Below are positions 8,703 to 17,007 of a stretch of 64,000 nt of DNA, piece by piece; within the stretch, counting starts at the first letter, position 1, and the number at the start of each line of letters is the position of its first letter. The position numbers were made by a program, and so were the translations under genes. Under the pieces are notes generated by a model, which saw nothing but the letters and a program-made list of their open reading frames with translations, had not been told where the DNA came from and did no database searches. Source of the stretch: an uncultured Prevotella sp. (GTDB taxonomy: Bacteria > Bacteroidota > Bacteroidia > Bacteroidales > Bacteroidaceae); NCBI GenBank assembly GCA_944319935.1, contig CALUFM010000006.1, forward strand, positions 62,001 to 126,000, given 5' to 3'.

Positions 8703-9434
8703 ATGCTGACGACAACAAAAGCCATCGTGCTGCACTCATTCAAATACGGCGAATCAAAGCTGATAACCGACCTGCTCACGCCCGCCGACGGTCGGGTGGC
8801 GTGCGTGGCCACGGTCACGAAGTCGCCGCGCGCCAAGCTGAAGAAGCAATACTTCCAGCCGCTCACCGTCATTGAGGCCGTAATCGACATACGCCAGCGC
8901 GCCCGCCTGCAGCGGCTCAAGGAGGCGCGGGTGGCCGTTCCCTTCACGTCAATCCCCTTCGACCCCTTCAAACTGTCAATCGCGCTGTTCACGGCGGAGT
9001 TCCTTCAACACGCCACACGCAAGGAGCCGCTCGACGCCCCCACGTTCAGCTACATCCTGAACAGCATCCTCTGGCTTGACGGCTGCGGCGGCCGCTTCGC
9101 CAACTTCCATCTTGTCTTCATGATGCGCCTGTCGAGGTTCCTCGGCTTCTACCCCAACCTCGACGGCTACTCGGCGGGCTACCGCTTCGACCTGCGCGCC
9201 AGCGGCTTCCGCCCCGACGCCCCCCTGCACAGCGACTGCCTTCCGCCCGATGAGTCAGCCCGCATCATCCGCCTCTTGAGGATGAACTACGCCAACATGC
9301 ACCTCTTCAAGATGACGCGCCAAGAGCGCAACCGCATGGCCGAAGTCATCCTGCGCTATTACCAAATCCACATCCCAGACTTCCCCGAACTGAAGTCGCT
9401 GCCAGTGCTGCAAGAGCTGTTCGCCGACGACTGA
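8703..9434 (+). CDS. recO: DNA repair protein RecO
   Basis: A 243-residue protein beginning MLTTTKAIVLHSFKYGES. The N-terminal OB-fold pattern (IVLHSFKYGESKLITDLLT) and following basic helices match RecO. RecO with RecR loads RecA onto SSB-coated single strands in the RecF pathway. No CxxC pairs are present, so the zinc finger of some RecO proteins is missing. I believe this is common in Bacteroidota. A longer open frame extends upstream to 8511, but the ATG at 8703 is the homologous start and follows a -7 box. An R1 hairpin follows the stop. Confidence 0.9.
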   Translation: MLTTTKAIVLHSFKYGESKLITDLLTPADGRVACVATVTKSPRAKLKKQYFQPLTVIEAVIDIRQRARLQRLKEARVAVPFTSIPFDPFKLSIALFTAEFLQHATRKEPLDAPTFSYILNSILWLDGCGGRFANFHLVFMMRLSRFLGFYPNLDGYSAGYRFDLRASGFRPDAPLHSDCLPPDESARIIRLLRMNYANMHLFKMTRQERNRMAEVILRYYQIHIPDFPELKSLPVLQELFADD

Positions 9435-9520
9435 CGCGGCAGACGCACAATCATCTGGAAGTCAAACAATTAGCCACCAGCGGCCTTTCGCCTTGCAAAA
9501 GGCCGCCAATGGCAACGCAA

Positions 9521-9553
9521 AAGGCCACGTTCCGCAGTGCGAAACGTGGCCTT
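9521..9553. terminator. R1 hairpin after recO
   Basis: AAGGCCACGTT (9521-9531) pairs with AACGTGGCCTT (9543-9553) over an 11-nt loop, flanked by GCAA and TTCTGC. It lies between two convergent genes and is probably a terminator. It belongs to the R1 family. Confidence 0.75.
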
Positions 9554-9646
9554 CTGCAATTCATCCGCAGCCCAAGTGCATGGAAGTTCTTTTTACATGA
9601 ACAGCAGCAAGCTGTTCAACGCATTTAAAGTCATGGCAGACCTGCG

Positions 9647-10189
9647 TCAGAAGCCGAAGCCTATTGTGCCGTAAAAGCCGTTGTACGTGCCGATGCCCGC
9701 CGTGCGCGAGCTTACGTGGCGGAAGCCTACGCCGATGTCCATCTTTATGCCTCGCCCGACGCGGAACACCAAGGCCGCGTCATACAACACATGCTTCCAG
9801 TCGGCGTTGCCAACGCTCGCGGCCACCGTGCCGCGCACGTCAAGCTGCAAGGCCTCGCCCTTGTCCTGGAAAAGCGTGTAGCCCAAGCCGCCGCCGAGGT
9901 TCGCGCTCTTGGTGTAACGCTGGCCGCTGTCCTTGCCATACATGCCGTACAGCCCGCCCGCATGCACGAAGGCGTACATCCTCGGGATGAACCTGTAACC
10001 CAGCTTTCCGCTGAACTCCAGCGGCGTTACGTCGTTGCACCGTGTGCCCACGCCAACGCTCAACTCGCCCATCAGCCTCTCCGCGAACACTGACGTGCTT
10101 CTCTCGGCCGCACTCACGCCGCCGTCCGCCTGAGCCGAGGCGGCCAGCGCAAACAACATCAGCGGCAACACCGCCAACAGTCTCTTCAT
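9647..10189 (-). CDS. Small outer-membrane beta-barrel protein, unknown function
   Basis: 180 residues from the ATG at 10189. A signal peptide (MKRLLAVLPLMLFALAASAQA) precedes alternating polar/apolar Gly-Tyr-Phe-rich strands. The chain ends in GTIGFGF with a terminal Phe, the usual Bam recognition end. Length fits an 8-stranded OmpX/OmpW-like barrel. I do not recognise a named family. A longer reading from 10216 would add nine residues ahead of the signal and is unlikely. It may follow the lipoprotein gene at 10270-11349 in one transcript (81-bp gap), but this is uncertain. Confidence 0.7.
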   Translation of the reverse strand: MKRLLAVLPLMLFALAASAQADGGVSAAERSTSVFAERLMGELSVGVGTRCNDVTPLEFSGKLGYRFIPRMYAFVHAGGLYGMYGKDSGQRYTKSANLGGGLGYTLFQDKGEALQLDVRGTVAASVGNADWKHVLYDAALVFRVGRGIKMDIGVGFRHVSSRTAGIGTYNGFYGTIGFGF

Positions 10190-10269
10190 TTTACAAGATA
10201 AATACATAGTCGACAATATTTCTTAATACTATTTTCCAACAAAACGGATACTCCACATCGTTTTCTTAT

Positions 10270-11349
10270 TTAATGTACATCAATCGAACCACCTGGATTC
10301 CACTCAGTAGAATTATCCAAGCCTGTATAAATACCATTAAATGTATAACCTTTCCACAACCTGTTGCTTGCCTGACCAATTATCACGCCGTCCGTCAGGT
10401 TTTGCTTGGTTTCTTTGTCCAAACCTGAATTTTGTATCAAGTCAAGCACAGCTTCATAATATTCACCTGTGTCAGTCTCAGGGTCGATATTGTCAAACCC
10501 TTCCAGTATTTCCCTCAGCACGTCCATTATGTATGTATCGCCAAGACCAGCGTCCTCGACACGTGCAAAAAATTCTTCTTCTGTTTCGGCCTCTTCAGCA
10601 ATCTGCATGATTGTGTTGGCAACGTCCACTCCAGTGTTGATTTTAGCCTGGTCATTCAGGTCGTTGCCGTAATACTTGCACAAATAAGGCTCTTCCTTCA
10701 TGGCGTCGATTATTATCTGCGCCTGTTCCTGCTTGCTCTTCTTCACAAATGAGGCCACCTTCACCGTATCAGAAAAGACTTCACACAACACCTTGTTATG
10801 GTAATAACCGATGCTGTCGCCGACACTAATAGGATTAGTCGGCACCACATGTTCCAAAATTGCAACACTGCCATCTTTTCCCAATCCACGGCCAAAACCG
10901 CCTGTGCTGTCATTGTCTTCAGTGTCTTTAGGCGGCGAAACAATACGTGTGGTGGGATACCACGTCGGCATGACAGCCACCTGGTCAACCTTGAAAAGCA
11001 ACGCTCCGCCGACTATGCCCGAAGCGGTGATGCCACCGGGAACGCCACCCAAGACACCGCCTACTGCGTCAGCGGCAATCGTGGCGACAACCTTAGCAAA
11101 TCCTTTAACAAACCTTTTGAACCACCCTCTTGTCATTGGATTCTGTTGTTCGCCAAAAGTCGCCAACTTGTAATCATGGATGTTGTTTTGCAGTGTCATC
11201 AACTCCAAGTTTCGTTGCACTTGCTCAAATGTGCTGTCAGAAACTTCTGTCCCATTTTCCGCAGACAGCCCCATGAAATTCTCTTCACTACTGCATGAAG
11301 CCAACGCAATCACCGAAAGCGTTAGCAAAAATAGCACAAATTTTTTCAT
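10270..11349 (-). CDS. Lipoprotein of unknown function with a glycine-zipper segment
   Basis: 359 residues. The lipoprotein signal is MKKFVLFLLTLSVIALASC with the lipid-bearing Cys at 19. Around 75-120 lies a basic-amphipathic then Gly-rich segment (WFKRFVKGFAKVVATIAADA, then GGVLGGVPGGITASGIVGGA) that could insert into membrane or self-associate. The C-terminal half (about 200-335) is acidic and helical. I recognise no family. Composition is AT-richer than neighbours, as is the 300-bp gap upstream, which hints at separate ancestry. A near-perfect promoter lies at 11423-11454. The divergent neighbour is a TPR-HTH regulator, a plausible controller. Function is unknown. Confidence 0.75.
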   Translation of the reverse strand: MKKFVLFLLTLSVIALASCSSEENFMGLSAENGTEVSDSTFEQVQRNLELMTLQNNIHDYKLATFGEQQNPMTRGWFKRFVKGFAKVVATIAADAVGGVLGGVPGGITASGIVGGALLFKVDQVAVMPTWYPTTRIVSPPKDTEDNDSTGGFGRGLGKDGSVAILEHVVPTNPISVGDSIGYYHNKVLCEVFSDTVKVASFVKKSKQEQAQIIIDAMKEEPYLCKYYGNDLNDQAKINTGVDVANTIMQIAEEAETEEEFFARVEDAGLGDTYIMDVLREILEGFDNIDPETDTGEYYEAVLDLIQNSGLDKETKQNLTDGVIIGQASNRLWKGYTFNGIYTGLDNSTEWNPGGSIDVH

Positions 11350-11422
11350 AAAAATAAATTTTTAAAGTTAGAATCGATTATTTATCATTATTTACATCCT
11401 ACTTTAGGACAAAGACGCACTA

Positions 11423-11454
11423 CAAAAGTAGTTATTTGAAAAGAAAACGTCAAA
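11423..11454 (-). promoter_or_regulatory. Promoter of the glycine-zipper lipoprotein gene
   Basis: Minus strand TTTG (11454-11451), a 20-bp spacer, then TACTTTTG (11430-11423). Both boxes match consensus. The predicted leader is about 65 nt. Confidence 0.85.
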
Positions 11455-11628
11455 AAAATATGAAATTTTCAGTTTCAATCTGTTACACACTACATTTTGC
11501 ATTTCATACTGAATATTAGCATGTTACACGATTTTTCAAATCACAAAACATTCAAAATTGTAACACTTGATAGAATATTTTCATGAAAAAAACACTTCCA
11601 TTTTATATAAAAACTATTTTTTTGATTG

Positions 11629-11636
11629 TATTTTTG
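11629..11636 (+). promoter_or_regulatory. -7 box for the TPR-HTH regulator gene
   Basis: TATTTTTG, a full -7 match, lies 13 bp before the ATG at 11650 and 25 bp before the one at 11662. A start site about 7 bp downstream would leave almost no leader for the first ATG. Confidence 0.55.
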
Positions 11637-11649
11637 CGACCAAATAAGA

Positions 11650-13242
11650 ATGAACATTATTATGAAAATATCACCAATCACAACTATTCTCATTTTCATC
11701 CTTGCTGTAAGCTGTAGCAAAAACAGCCAAACGATGAAAGCACTTGCACTAATCGACTCACTACAAAGCAACCAACGTTACGACTCGGCATACAATGAAA
11801 TGGCGAGGTTTGACACAAGTAATATAAAAACAGACGGCGAAAGGGCGTACTACTACCTACTGAACACCGAAATAATGGCAACCAAAAATAAAACGACCGA
11901 CAACGACTCGGTGATAAATTACAGCATCAGATACTATAAGAAGCACGGCGACAACAGAAAACTCGCCTACGCCTATTATTACAAAGGTGTTTACCTGGCT
12001 GACAAAGGGGACAACATCGGCAGCATGGCATCCATCAAAAAGGCCGAAAACGCCGAGAAAAAGGTTGGCATACCCATGCTCAGATATCTGATAAACGTCA
12101 ACATGGCATACCTGAACACAGAAGAAGGGGCGAACAAGACGGGACTTGAATACGCCCGAAAGGCACTTGCCGACGCCCAAGCGGCCAAAAGCGCAAACCT
12201 TACATGCCTCGCCCTGAACAACATAGCAATGTGTCATTATTATATGGGGAATAAAGACAGCGCATGGTTTTACATTGAAAAAACGAAGCGGCACGCCTAT
12301 AAAATACCCACAAAGGAAGACCGAGCTGTCATACTGTCTAATATCGGCGTGACATATTATGACAACGGAATGTACAGTGAAGCGGACACTCTGTTCAGAC
12401 AGGCAATCGAGTTATTGCCAGTCAGCACCACACAAATAAACTTGGCAAAGAACAACTACGCATTGGGCAACGACGACAAAACAGACTCTCTTTTAACCGC
12501 GGCATGGGTGACAGCCGACTATGAGGAAAAGGCCGAAATACTATATTTTCTCTCAGAGCGTGCTGAAGACAAGGGTGACTTAAAGACTTCTTCAAAACTC
12601 TACAAACAGGGAAAAATAATGCAAGACAGCGCGAAAATGGACAAAGACACAGAGGAAGCCATCACTACGCAACAGGCTTACGACATGGAAAAACAGGAAG
12701 AAGAGACGTCACGCAGGGAAATGATGGCGGGCGTCATTATCATCATTGCAATAGCAATACTCGCAGCAGTGGCAACAAGATACCATCAAAAGAAGATTAA
12801 CAAGGCGAAGAAAGCCATTGCCGACAACGGCACGACGATAAAGGAACTGACGGCGAAGGTGGACGAGCTTGAGCGGGCCGACCGCAAGCACTCGCGCGAG
12901 GCTGACGCGCTGAGGCGGAAAATAAGGAAGCTGAAGGACGAGCAGAACGAAATACTGGGGCGCGGCCAGCGGCTCTACGACGACATAACGGCGGGCGGCA
13001 CTACGGCCACATGGAAGAAGCAGGACTTTGACGAGTTCATCGAGTTTTATCGCGTCAGCCACCCGGACGTGGTGGCCGACGCCGAGGACAACTACCGCCG
13101 CCTGTCGTCAACCAACATATTCTACCTCATCCTGACAGACATGGGGCACGGCGACGACGACGCCCAGCGCATAATGTGCATGACGGCGGGCGCGCTGCGC
13201 ACGATGAAGTCGAGGATTAACGGCAAGCGGAAAAACGCCTGA
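11650..13242 (+). CDS. TPR membrane regulator with C-terminal HTH
   Basis: About 530 residues. The N-terminus is a signal or lipoprotein signal (ITTILIFILAVSC). Tetratricopeptide repeats fill about 30-340. A membrane segment (AGVIIIIAIAILAAVAT) lies near 360-376, a charged coiled coil at 380-440, and an output domain at the end with RRLSSTNIFYLILTDMG and ALRTMKSRINGKRK, which resembles a LuxR-like helix-turn-helix. This architecture (periplasmic TPR sensor, one membrane pass, cytoplasmic DNA-binding tail) is common in Bacteroides and Prevotella; DUF6377-type proteins are similar. The start could be 11650 or 11662; an upstream TTG at 11626 overlaps the -7 box and is rejected. It is divergent from the lipoprotein gene, its likeliest target. 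Confidence 0.8.
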   Translation: MNIIMKISPITTILIFILAVSCSKNSQTMKALALIDSLQSNQRYDSAYNEMARFDTSNIKTDGERAYYYLLNTEIMATKNKTTDNDSVINYSIRYYKKHGDNRKLAYAYYYKGVYLADKGDNIGSMASIKKAENAEKKVGIPMLRYLINVNMAYLNTEEGANKTGLEYARKALADAQAAKSANLTCLALNNIAMCHYYMGNKDSAWFYIEKTKRHAYKIPTKEDRAVILSNIGVTYYDNGMYSEADTLFRQAIELLPVSTTQINLAKNNYALGNDDKTDSLLTAAWVTADYEEKAEILYFLSERAEDKGDLKTSSKLYKQGKIMQDSAKMDKDTEEAITTQQAYDMEKQEEETSRREMMAGVIIIIAIAILAAVATRYHQKKINKAKKAIADNGTTIKELTAKVDELERADRKHSREADALRRKIRKLKDEQNEILGRGQRLYDDITAGGTTATWKKQDFDEFIEFYRVSHPDVVADAEDNYRRLSSTNIFYLILTDMGHGDDDAQRIMCMTAGALRTMKSRINGKRKNA

Positions 13243-13305
13243 CGGCCACGCCTTTCAAGGCAGAGACAGGACGGCGCGCAAACACCTGATTATCAAGCGA
13301 TTAGC

Positions 13306-13342
13306 AAAAGGCCGCATTTCACGATGTGAGATGCGGCCTTTT
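13306..13342. terminator. R1 hairpin after the TPR-HTH regulator
   Basis: AAAAGGCCGCAT and ATGCGGCCTTTT form the stem, extended by TCA/TGA with one mismatch. It starts 64 bp after the stop and is a probable terminator of the R1 family. A second R1-like unit follows to about 13390. Confidence 0.8.
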
Positions 13343-13411
13343 GGCTTCTAATGTGCGGCCTTTCGCCTTGCGGAAAGCCATGTATCGCAAACTGGCTTCA
13401 AACCGCCACCC

Positions 13412-13491
13412 GTAGGGGCAGACCCGTGTGTCTGCCCTTCATTTACCTCAACTGGGCATTTGCAAGGGCAGACACACGGGTCTGCCCCTAC
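13412..13491. repeat. R6 hairpin: perfect 28-bp inverted repeat (GGGGCAGAC type)
   Basis: Arms 13412-13439 and 13464-13491 are exact reverse complements around a 24-nt loop. The core word GTAGGGGCAGACCCGTGTG resembles a dispersed hairpin seen in many unrelated bacterial genomes. It lies between convergent genes. Confidence 0.85.
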
Positions 13492-13586
13492 AAATCGCGC
13501 CATGGCATACCGTTACGCCATATTACGAAAAACGGCTGCAGGCGGAGCGTTCCGTCTGCAGCCGTATGCCTGTCCGGGAAAAACCG

Positions 13587-14036
13587 TCAGGCCAAAAGGC
13601 GTTTCACTATGCCTGAGATGACGCCGCCGTCGGCGCGGCCGGCCATCTGCTTTGACGCCACGCCCATCACGCGGCCCATGTCTTTCATGCCCTGCGCGCC
13701 CGTGGCGGCTATGATTTCCTTCACGGCGGCCTCTATTTCAGCCTCGGTGAGGGGCTTGGGCATGTATTCCTCGATGACCGCCACCTGAGCCAGTTCGGCG
13801 TCGGCAAGGTCTTGGCGGTTCTGCTGCGTGTACGTGGCGGCCGATTCCTTGCCCTGCTTGGCCAGCTTGGCGAGCAGCTTCAGGGCCGCAGCGTCCTCAA
13901 GGGTGTCGTTCGCCCCGGGGGCTGTCTTGGCTTCGATAAACACTTTCTTTATGTTGCGCAAGGTTTCAAGGCGCACCTTGTCGCGGGCCTTCATGGCCTC
14001 TTTGATGTCATTGCTAACTTGGTCGAATAATGTCAT
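13587..14036 (-). CDS. yqeY: GatB/YqeY domain-containing protein
   Basis: A 149-residue soluble protein starting MTLFDQVSNDIKEAMKARDK. It matches the stand-alone YqeY family, related to the tail domain of the GatB amidotransferase subunit. Conserved features include RLETLRNIKK, IEEYMPKPLTEAEIE and the terminal MAGRADGGVISGIVKRLL. Its function is unsettled. It is thought to affect tRNA-dependent amidation or ribosome-linked steps. It is the usual last gene of the dcw cluster in Bacteroidota, directly after ftsZ, and here it lies 111 bp after ftsZ with an R7 hairpin between. Confidence 0.92.
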   Translation of the reverse strand: MTLFDQVSNDIKEAMKARDKVRLETLRNIKKVFIEAKTAPGANDTLEDAAALKLLAKLAKQGKESAATYTQQNRQDLADAELAQVAVIEEYMPKPLTEAEIEAAVKEIIAATGAQGMKDMGRVMGVASKQMAGRADGGVISGIVKRLLA

Positions 14037-14050
14037 GACTGAAAATTTAT

Positions 14051-14141
14051 AGCCCCTCCCCGCCTCCCCCGTGGGGAGGAGCTTAGTTACTTAAATGCAT
14101 ATCGCCACCTCTCCTCCCCACGGGGGAGGCAGGGAGGGGCT
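14051..14141. repeat. R7 hairpin: CCTCCCC-type inverted repeat between ftsZ and yqeY
   Basis: 31-bp arms at 14051-14081 and 14111-14141, reverse complements with one mismatch, loop 29 nt. The core is GCCTCCCCCGTGGGGAGGAG. It could attenuate read-through from ftsZ into yqeY. Confidence 0.85.
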
Positions 14142-14147
14142 TTGTTT

Positions 14148-15470
14148 TCACGCGAACTTTATCGTCCCTTGTATTTTTCCGCCCTCTTCAGGCTCGTTTT
14201 TCTTGACGTGCCCCATGGCCTGGTTCTTTATTTCCTCAAGTTCCTGGCGCGTGCGCTTGTACGTGGGTGTTGACTCTACGGATGAAATCACGTCGTCGTT
14301 GTCAAGGTCTTCCTGGCGGAAAATGTATATGTGGGGGCGGCGTTTGTATTTCGACGTCTTGCCGTCGCCGCCGTATATGCGCTCACGGCGCGCGCGGCGT
14401 TCGGCCGCCTTCTCCTCTTCCTCGGCGCGGCGTTCGTTCTCCTCCTGGGTGTGCTTCTTCACGTGGCTGCTCATTCCGTCAACGTCCTCTATGCCGAAGC
14501 CAGTGGCGAGGATGGTAACCTTGATTTTGTCGCCCAGTTCGGGGTCGGTGGCGAGTCCCCATTTTATCTCGAACTTGGTGTCAAACTTCGCCATGAAGTC
14601 GTTCACGTCGTTCATCTCCTCCATCATCAGGCTGCCCTTGCTGTTGCCTTTCTCGCCGCTGAAGGATATGCTGAGAAGGATTTTCTTGGAGTTGAAAATG
14701 TCGTTGTCGTTGAGCAGGGGCGAGTTCAGGGCGTCGTCGATGGCCTTCTTCACGCGGCCTTCGCCCTCGCCGTAACCAGTACTCATGATGGCCACACCGC
14801 CGTCTTTAAGCACGGTCTTCACGTCGTTGAAGTCGAGGTTGATAAGCCCGTGTACGGTTATTATTTCGGCGATGCTCTTCGCCGCTACGCTCAGGGTGTC
14901 GTCGGCCTTGCCGAAGGCGTCGAGGATTGACAGCTCTGGATAAATCTCGCGCAGACGCTCGTTGTTGATGACGAGCAGCGCGTCAACGTGTTTCGACATC
15001 TCCTCAACGCCGTCGAGAGCCTGGTCAATCTTCTTCTCGCCCTCGAAACGGAACGGAATGGTGACGATGCCGACGGTGAGTATGCCGAGTTCTTTTGACA
15101 CACGGGCTATCACCGGGGCGGCTCCCGTGCCGGTGCCGCCGCCCATGCCGGCGGTGATGAATGCCATCTTGGTGCCGTCGCTGAGCATCTTGCGCACGTC
15201 CTCGATGCTCTCCTCGGCGGCCTCGCGCGCCTTTTCGGGCTTGTTGCCCGCGCCGAGGCCCTCCTTGCCGAGCTGCAAGTGTACGGGCACGGGGGAATCG
15301 TTGAGTGCCTGGTTGTCAGTGTTGCAAAGGACAAATGACACGTCGTGTATGCCCTCGCGGTACATGTGGTTGACGGCGTTGCCGCCACCGCCGCCCACGC
15401 CGATGACCTTTATTATGCTTTTCTCTTTCTCCGGCTCGCCGAAATCGACTATGCTGCGTCTCTCATCCAT
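14148..15470 (-). CDS. ftsZ: Cell division protein FtsZ
   Basis: A 440-residue tubulin-like GTPase that forms the division ring. GTP-binding motifs: GVGGGGGNAVNHM (24-36) and GGGTGTG (110-116). The T7 synergy loop is NLDFNDV (211-217), so subunit-stimulated hydrolysis is intact. After about 320 comes a long Glu/Arg-rich linker (EENERRAEEEEKAAERRARR). The extreme C-terminus (GGKIQGTIKFA) does not show the familiar hydrophobic-proline FtsA-binding peptide, though a conserved-looking RPHIYIFRQEDLDNDD segment precedes it. A GTG at 15521 overlapping the ftsA stop is possible. I prefer the ATG at 15470 (MDERRSIVDFGEPEKEKSI). It is the penultimate gene of the split dcw cluster. Confidence 0.97.
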   Translation of the reverse strand: MDERRSIVDFGEPEKEKSIIKVIGVGGGGGNAVNHMYREGIHDVSFVLCNTDNQALNDSPVPVHLQLGKEGLGAGNKPEKAREAAEESIEDVRKMLSDGTKMAFITAGMGGGTGTGAAPVIARVSKELGILTVGIVTIPFRFEGEKKIDQALDGVEEMSKHVDALLVINNERLREIYPELSILDAFGKADDTLSVAAKSIAEIITVHGLINLDFNDVKTVLKDGGVAIMSTGYGEGEGRVKKAIDDALNSPLLNDNDIFNSKKILLSISFSGEKGNSKGSLMMEEMNDVNDFMAKFDTKFEIKWGLATDPELGDKIKVTILATGFGIEDVDGMSSHVKKHTQEENERRAEEEEKAAERRARRERIYGGDGKTSKYKRRPHIYIFRQEDLDNDDVISSVESTPTYKRTRQELEEIKNQAMGHVKKNEPEEGGKIQGTIKFA

Positions 15471-15517
15471 ATCTTGTATCTTTTTATTCGTTACGGTAAT
15501 TCGGTTTTGTTGTTGTC

Positions 15518-16969
15518 TCACTCGTCTGGCTCTTTCAAGAACTTGTCAACCCATCTCTTGAGCTTCGAAATGCGGCTATTCCCGTTCTTCTTCTCTTCCT
15601 TGCCGTCTTCGTCGCCGTTTTCCTCAGCCTCAGCGGCCTTCTTGGCCGCCTCTTCCGCCGCCTTGCGCCGCTGCTCGGCCATGTCTTTCTCAGCCGCCGT
15701 CAGCACAACGCCCGGACTCACCTCTCCCGCGCTGCGCGGAGTCTGGTGCAGGTCGGCCGTAGTGGTGCCGGCCTTGCCCGCCTTCTCGCCGCCAAAGAGG
15801 TCGGCCGTCTCGGGTGTTTCCTCGCCGGCGCAGTTCATGTCGCCCTTGGCCAGTATGCCGAGGATGGTGTTCATCATGCAGTTGTGGGCGGTTATTTCAG
15901 GATTGCTTGAAGTTATCGTCTGCTTGACGAAATTCGCAATGCGTATCTTCTCTATGTGAGTGTGGTTGCGGAAGGCCTTGCCTATGTCCTTCATGTTCGC
16001 CCCGCCACCGGTCAGGACAATGCCTCCCAACAGGCGGTCGGCGTACTCTGAAGGCACCTGATACCACACGTTCTCTATAATTTCCTGCAGCCTTCCCTCG
16101 ACAATCTCGATGAACTTGCGGCTCTCCACGCTGCGCTCGTTGTCGATGGGGAGCATCAGCGTGTTGTCGATGTCGTTGTTGTCAGTGAACGCGCAGCCGT
16201 ATTTCACCTTCATCTTTTCGGCCACGCTCTCGTCCATCTGCAGCGAAGCGATGTCTTTCGTAATGTTGTTGCCGCCCAGCGGGATGACCGCCAAGTGGCG
16301 CAATATGTTCTTGTAATACACTGAAACGGTCGTAGTGTCTGCGCCAAGGTCAACCAGCACGCAGCCTGAACGACGCTCAGAGTCTGTCAGCACGCTGTCA
16401 GCCAAGGCCATGGGGGCAAGATACATCTCGGCGATGGCCACCCCGGCATCGTCGAAACACTTGTTCAGGCTACGGTAGAACGTGTTGCGCCAGATGATGT
16501 TCAGGAAGTTTCCCTCAAGCCGGCTGCACTGTATGCCTACGGGGTCGAGCTGCAACTGGCTGTCAACCTTGTACTCCTGCGGTGCCACGTCAAGTATTTC
16601 CTTGTCCAGGTAAGACATGTTGCGGTTGATGTCCATCAGCTCGTTGACCATGTCCTGAGACACAATCGCGCCCCCGGGCAGGTCTTTCACGATGACGTTC
16701 TTAACGCTCCTGATTGACTGTCCGCCAACCCCAACGTACACTTGGGCTATCTCCGCCTTGAGGGCTGTTGACAGTTTCTTTACTATGTTGGATATGCACT
16801 GTACCGTTTGGTTTATGTTGTAGACGATTCCCTTTCGTATAAAGGAAGACGAGTCCTCCTTAACCACGGCAAGCACGGATATGCTTCCGTCGAGGTTTTT
16901 CTTGCCCGCGATGCCCGTCATCTTTGACGAGCCAAGCTCAATTGCTACGATAAAATCCTTTGCTGCCAT
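15518..16969 (-). CDS. ftsA: Cell division protein FtsA
   Basis: An actin-fold ATPase that tethers FtsZ to the membrane. Starting at the ATG at 16969, it reads MAAKDFIVAIELGSSKMTGI, a standard opening with the phosphate-1 loop. The phosphate-2 region is CVLVDLGADTTTVSVY, and the adenosine motif is GIVLTGGGANMKDIG. A long Ala/Glu/Lys-rich extension (about 400-460) precedes the amphipathic membrane helix (ISKLKRWVDKFLKEPDE) at the very end. An upstream ATG at 17026 would add 19 polar residues and overlap ftsQ; it cannot be ruled out. It sits between ftsQ and ftsZ as in other dcw clusters. Confidence 0.95.
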   Translation of the reverse strand: MAAKDFIVAIELGSSKMTGIAGKKNLDGSISVLAVVKEDSSSFIRKGIVYNINQTVQCISNIVKKLSTALKAEIAQVYVGVGGQSIRSVKNVIVKDLPGGAIVSQDMVNELMDINRNMSYLDKEILDVAPQEYKVDSQLQLDPVGIQCSRLEGNFLNIIWRNTFYRSLNKCFDDAGVAIAEMYLAPMALADSVLTDSERRSGCVLVDLGADTTTVSVYYKNILRHLAVIPLGGNNITKDIASLQMDESVAEKMKVKYGCAFTDNNDIDNTLMLPIDNERSVESRKFIEIVEGRLQEIIENVWYQVPSEYADRLLGGIVLTGGGANMKDIGKAFRNHTHIEKIRIANFVKQTITSSNPEITAHNCMMNTILGILAKGDMNCAGEETPETADLFGGEKAGKAGTTTADLHQTPRSAGEVSPGVVLTAAEKDMAEQRRKAAEEAAKKAAEAEENGDEDGKEEKKNGNSRISKLKRWVDKFLKEPDE

Positions 16970-17007
16970 ACGTTCGCTGTTTATCTCGTTGTTATTTGTT
17001 GCTCTGT

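Noticed and set aside
12721..13242. Sensor histidine kinase end for the TPR protein
   Set aside because: There is no H-box or ATP-binding N/G boxes. The end is a short helix-rich region more like a helix-turn-helix.
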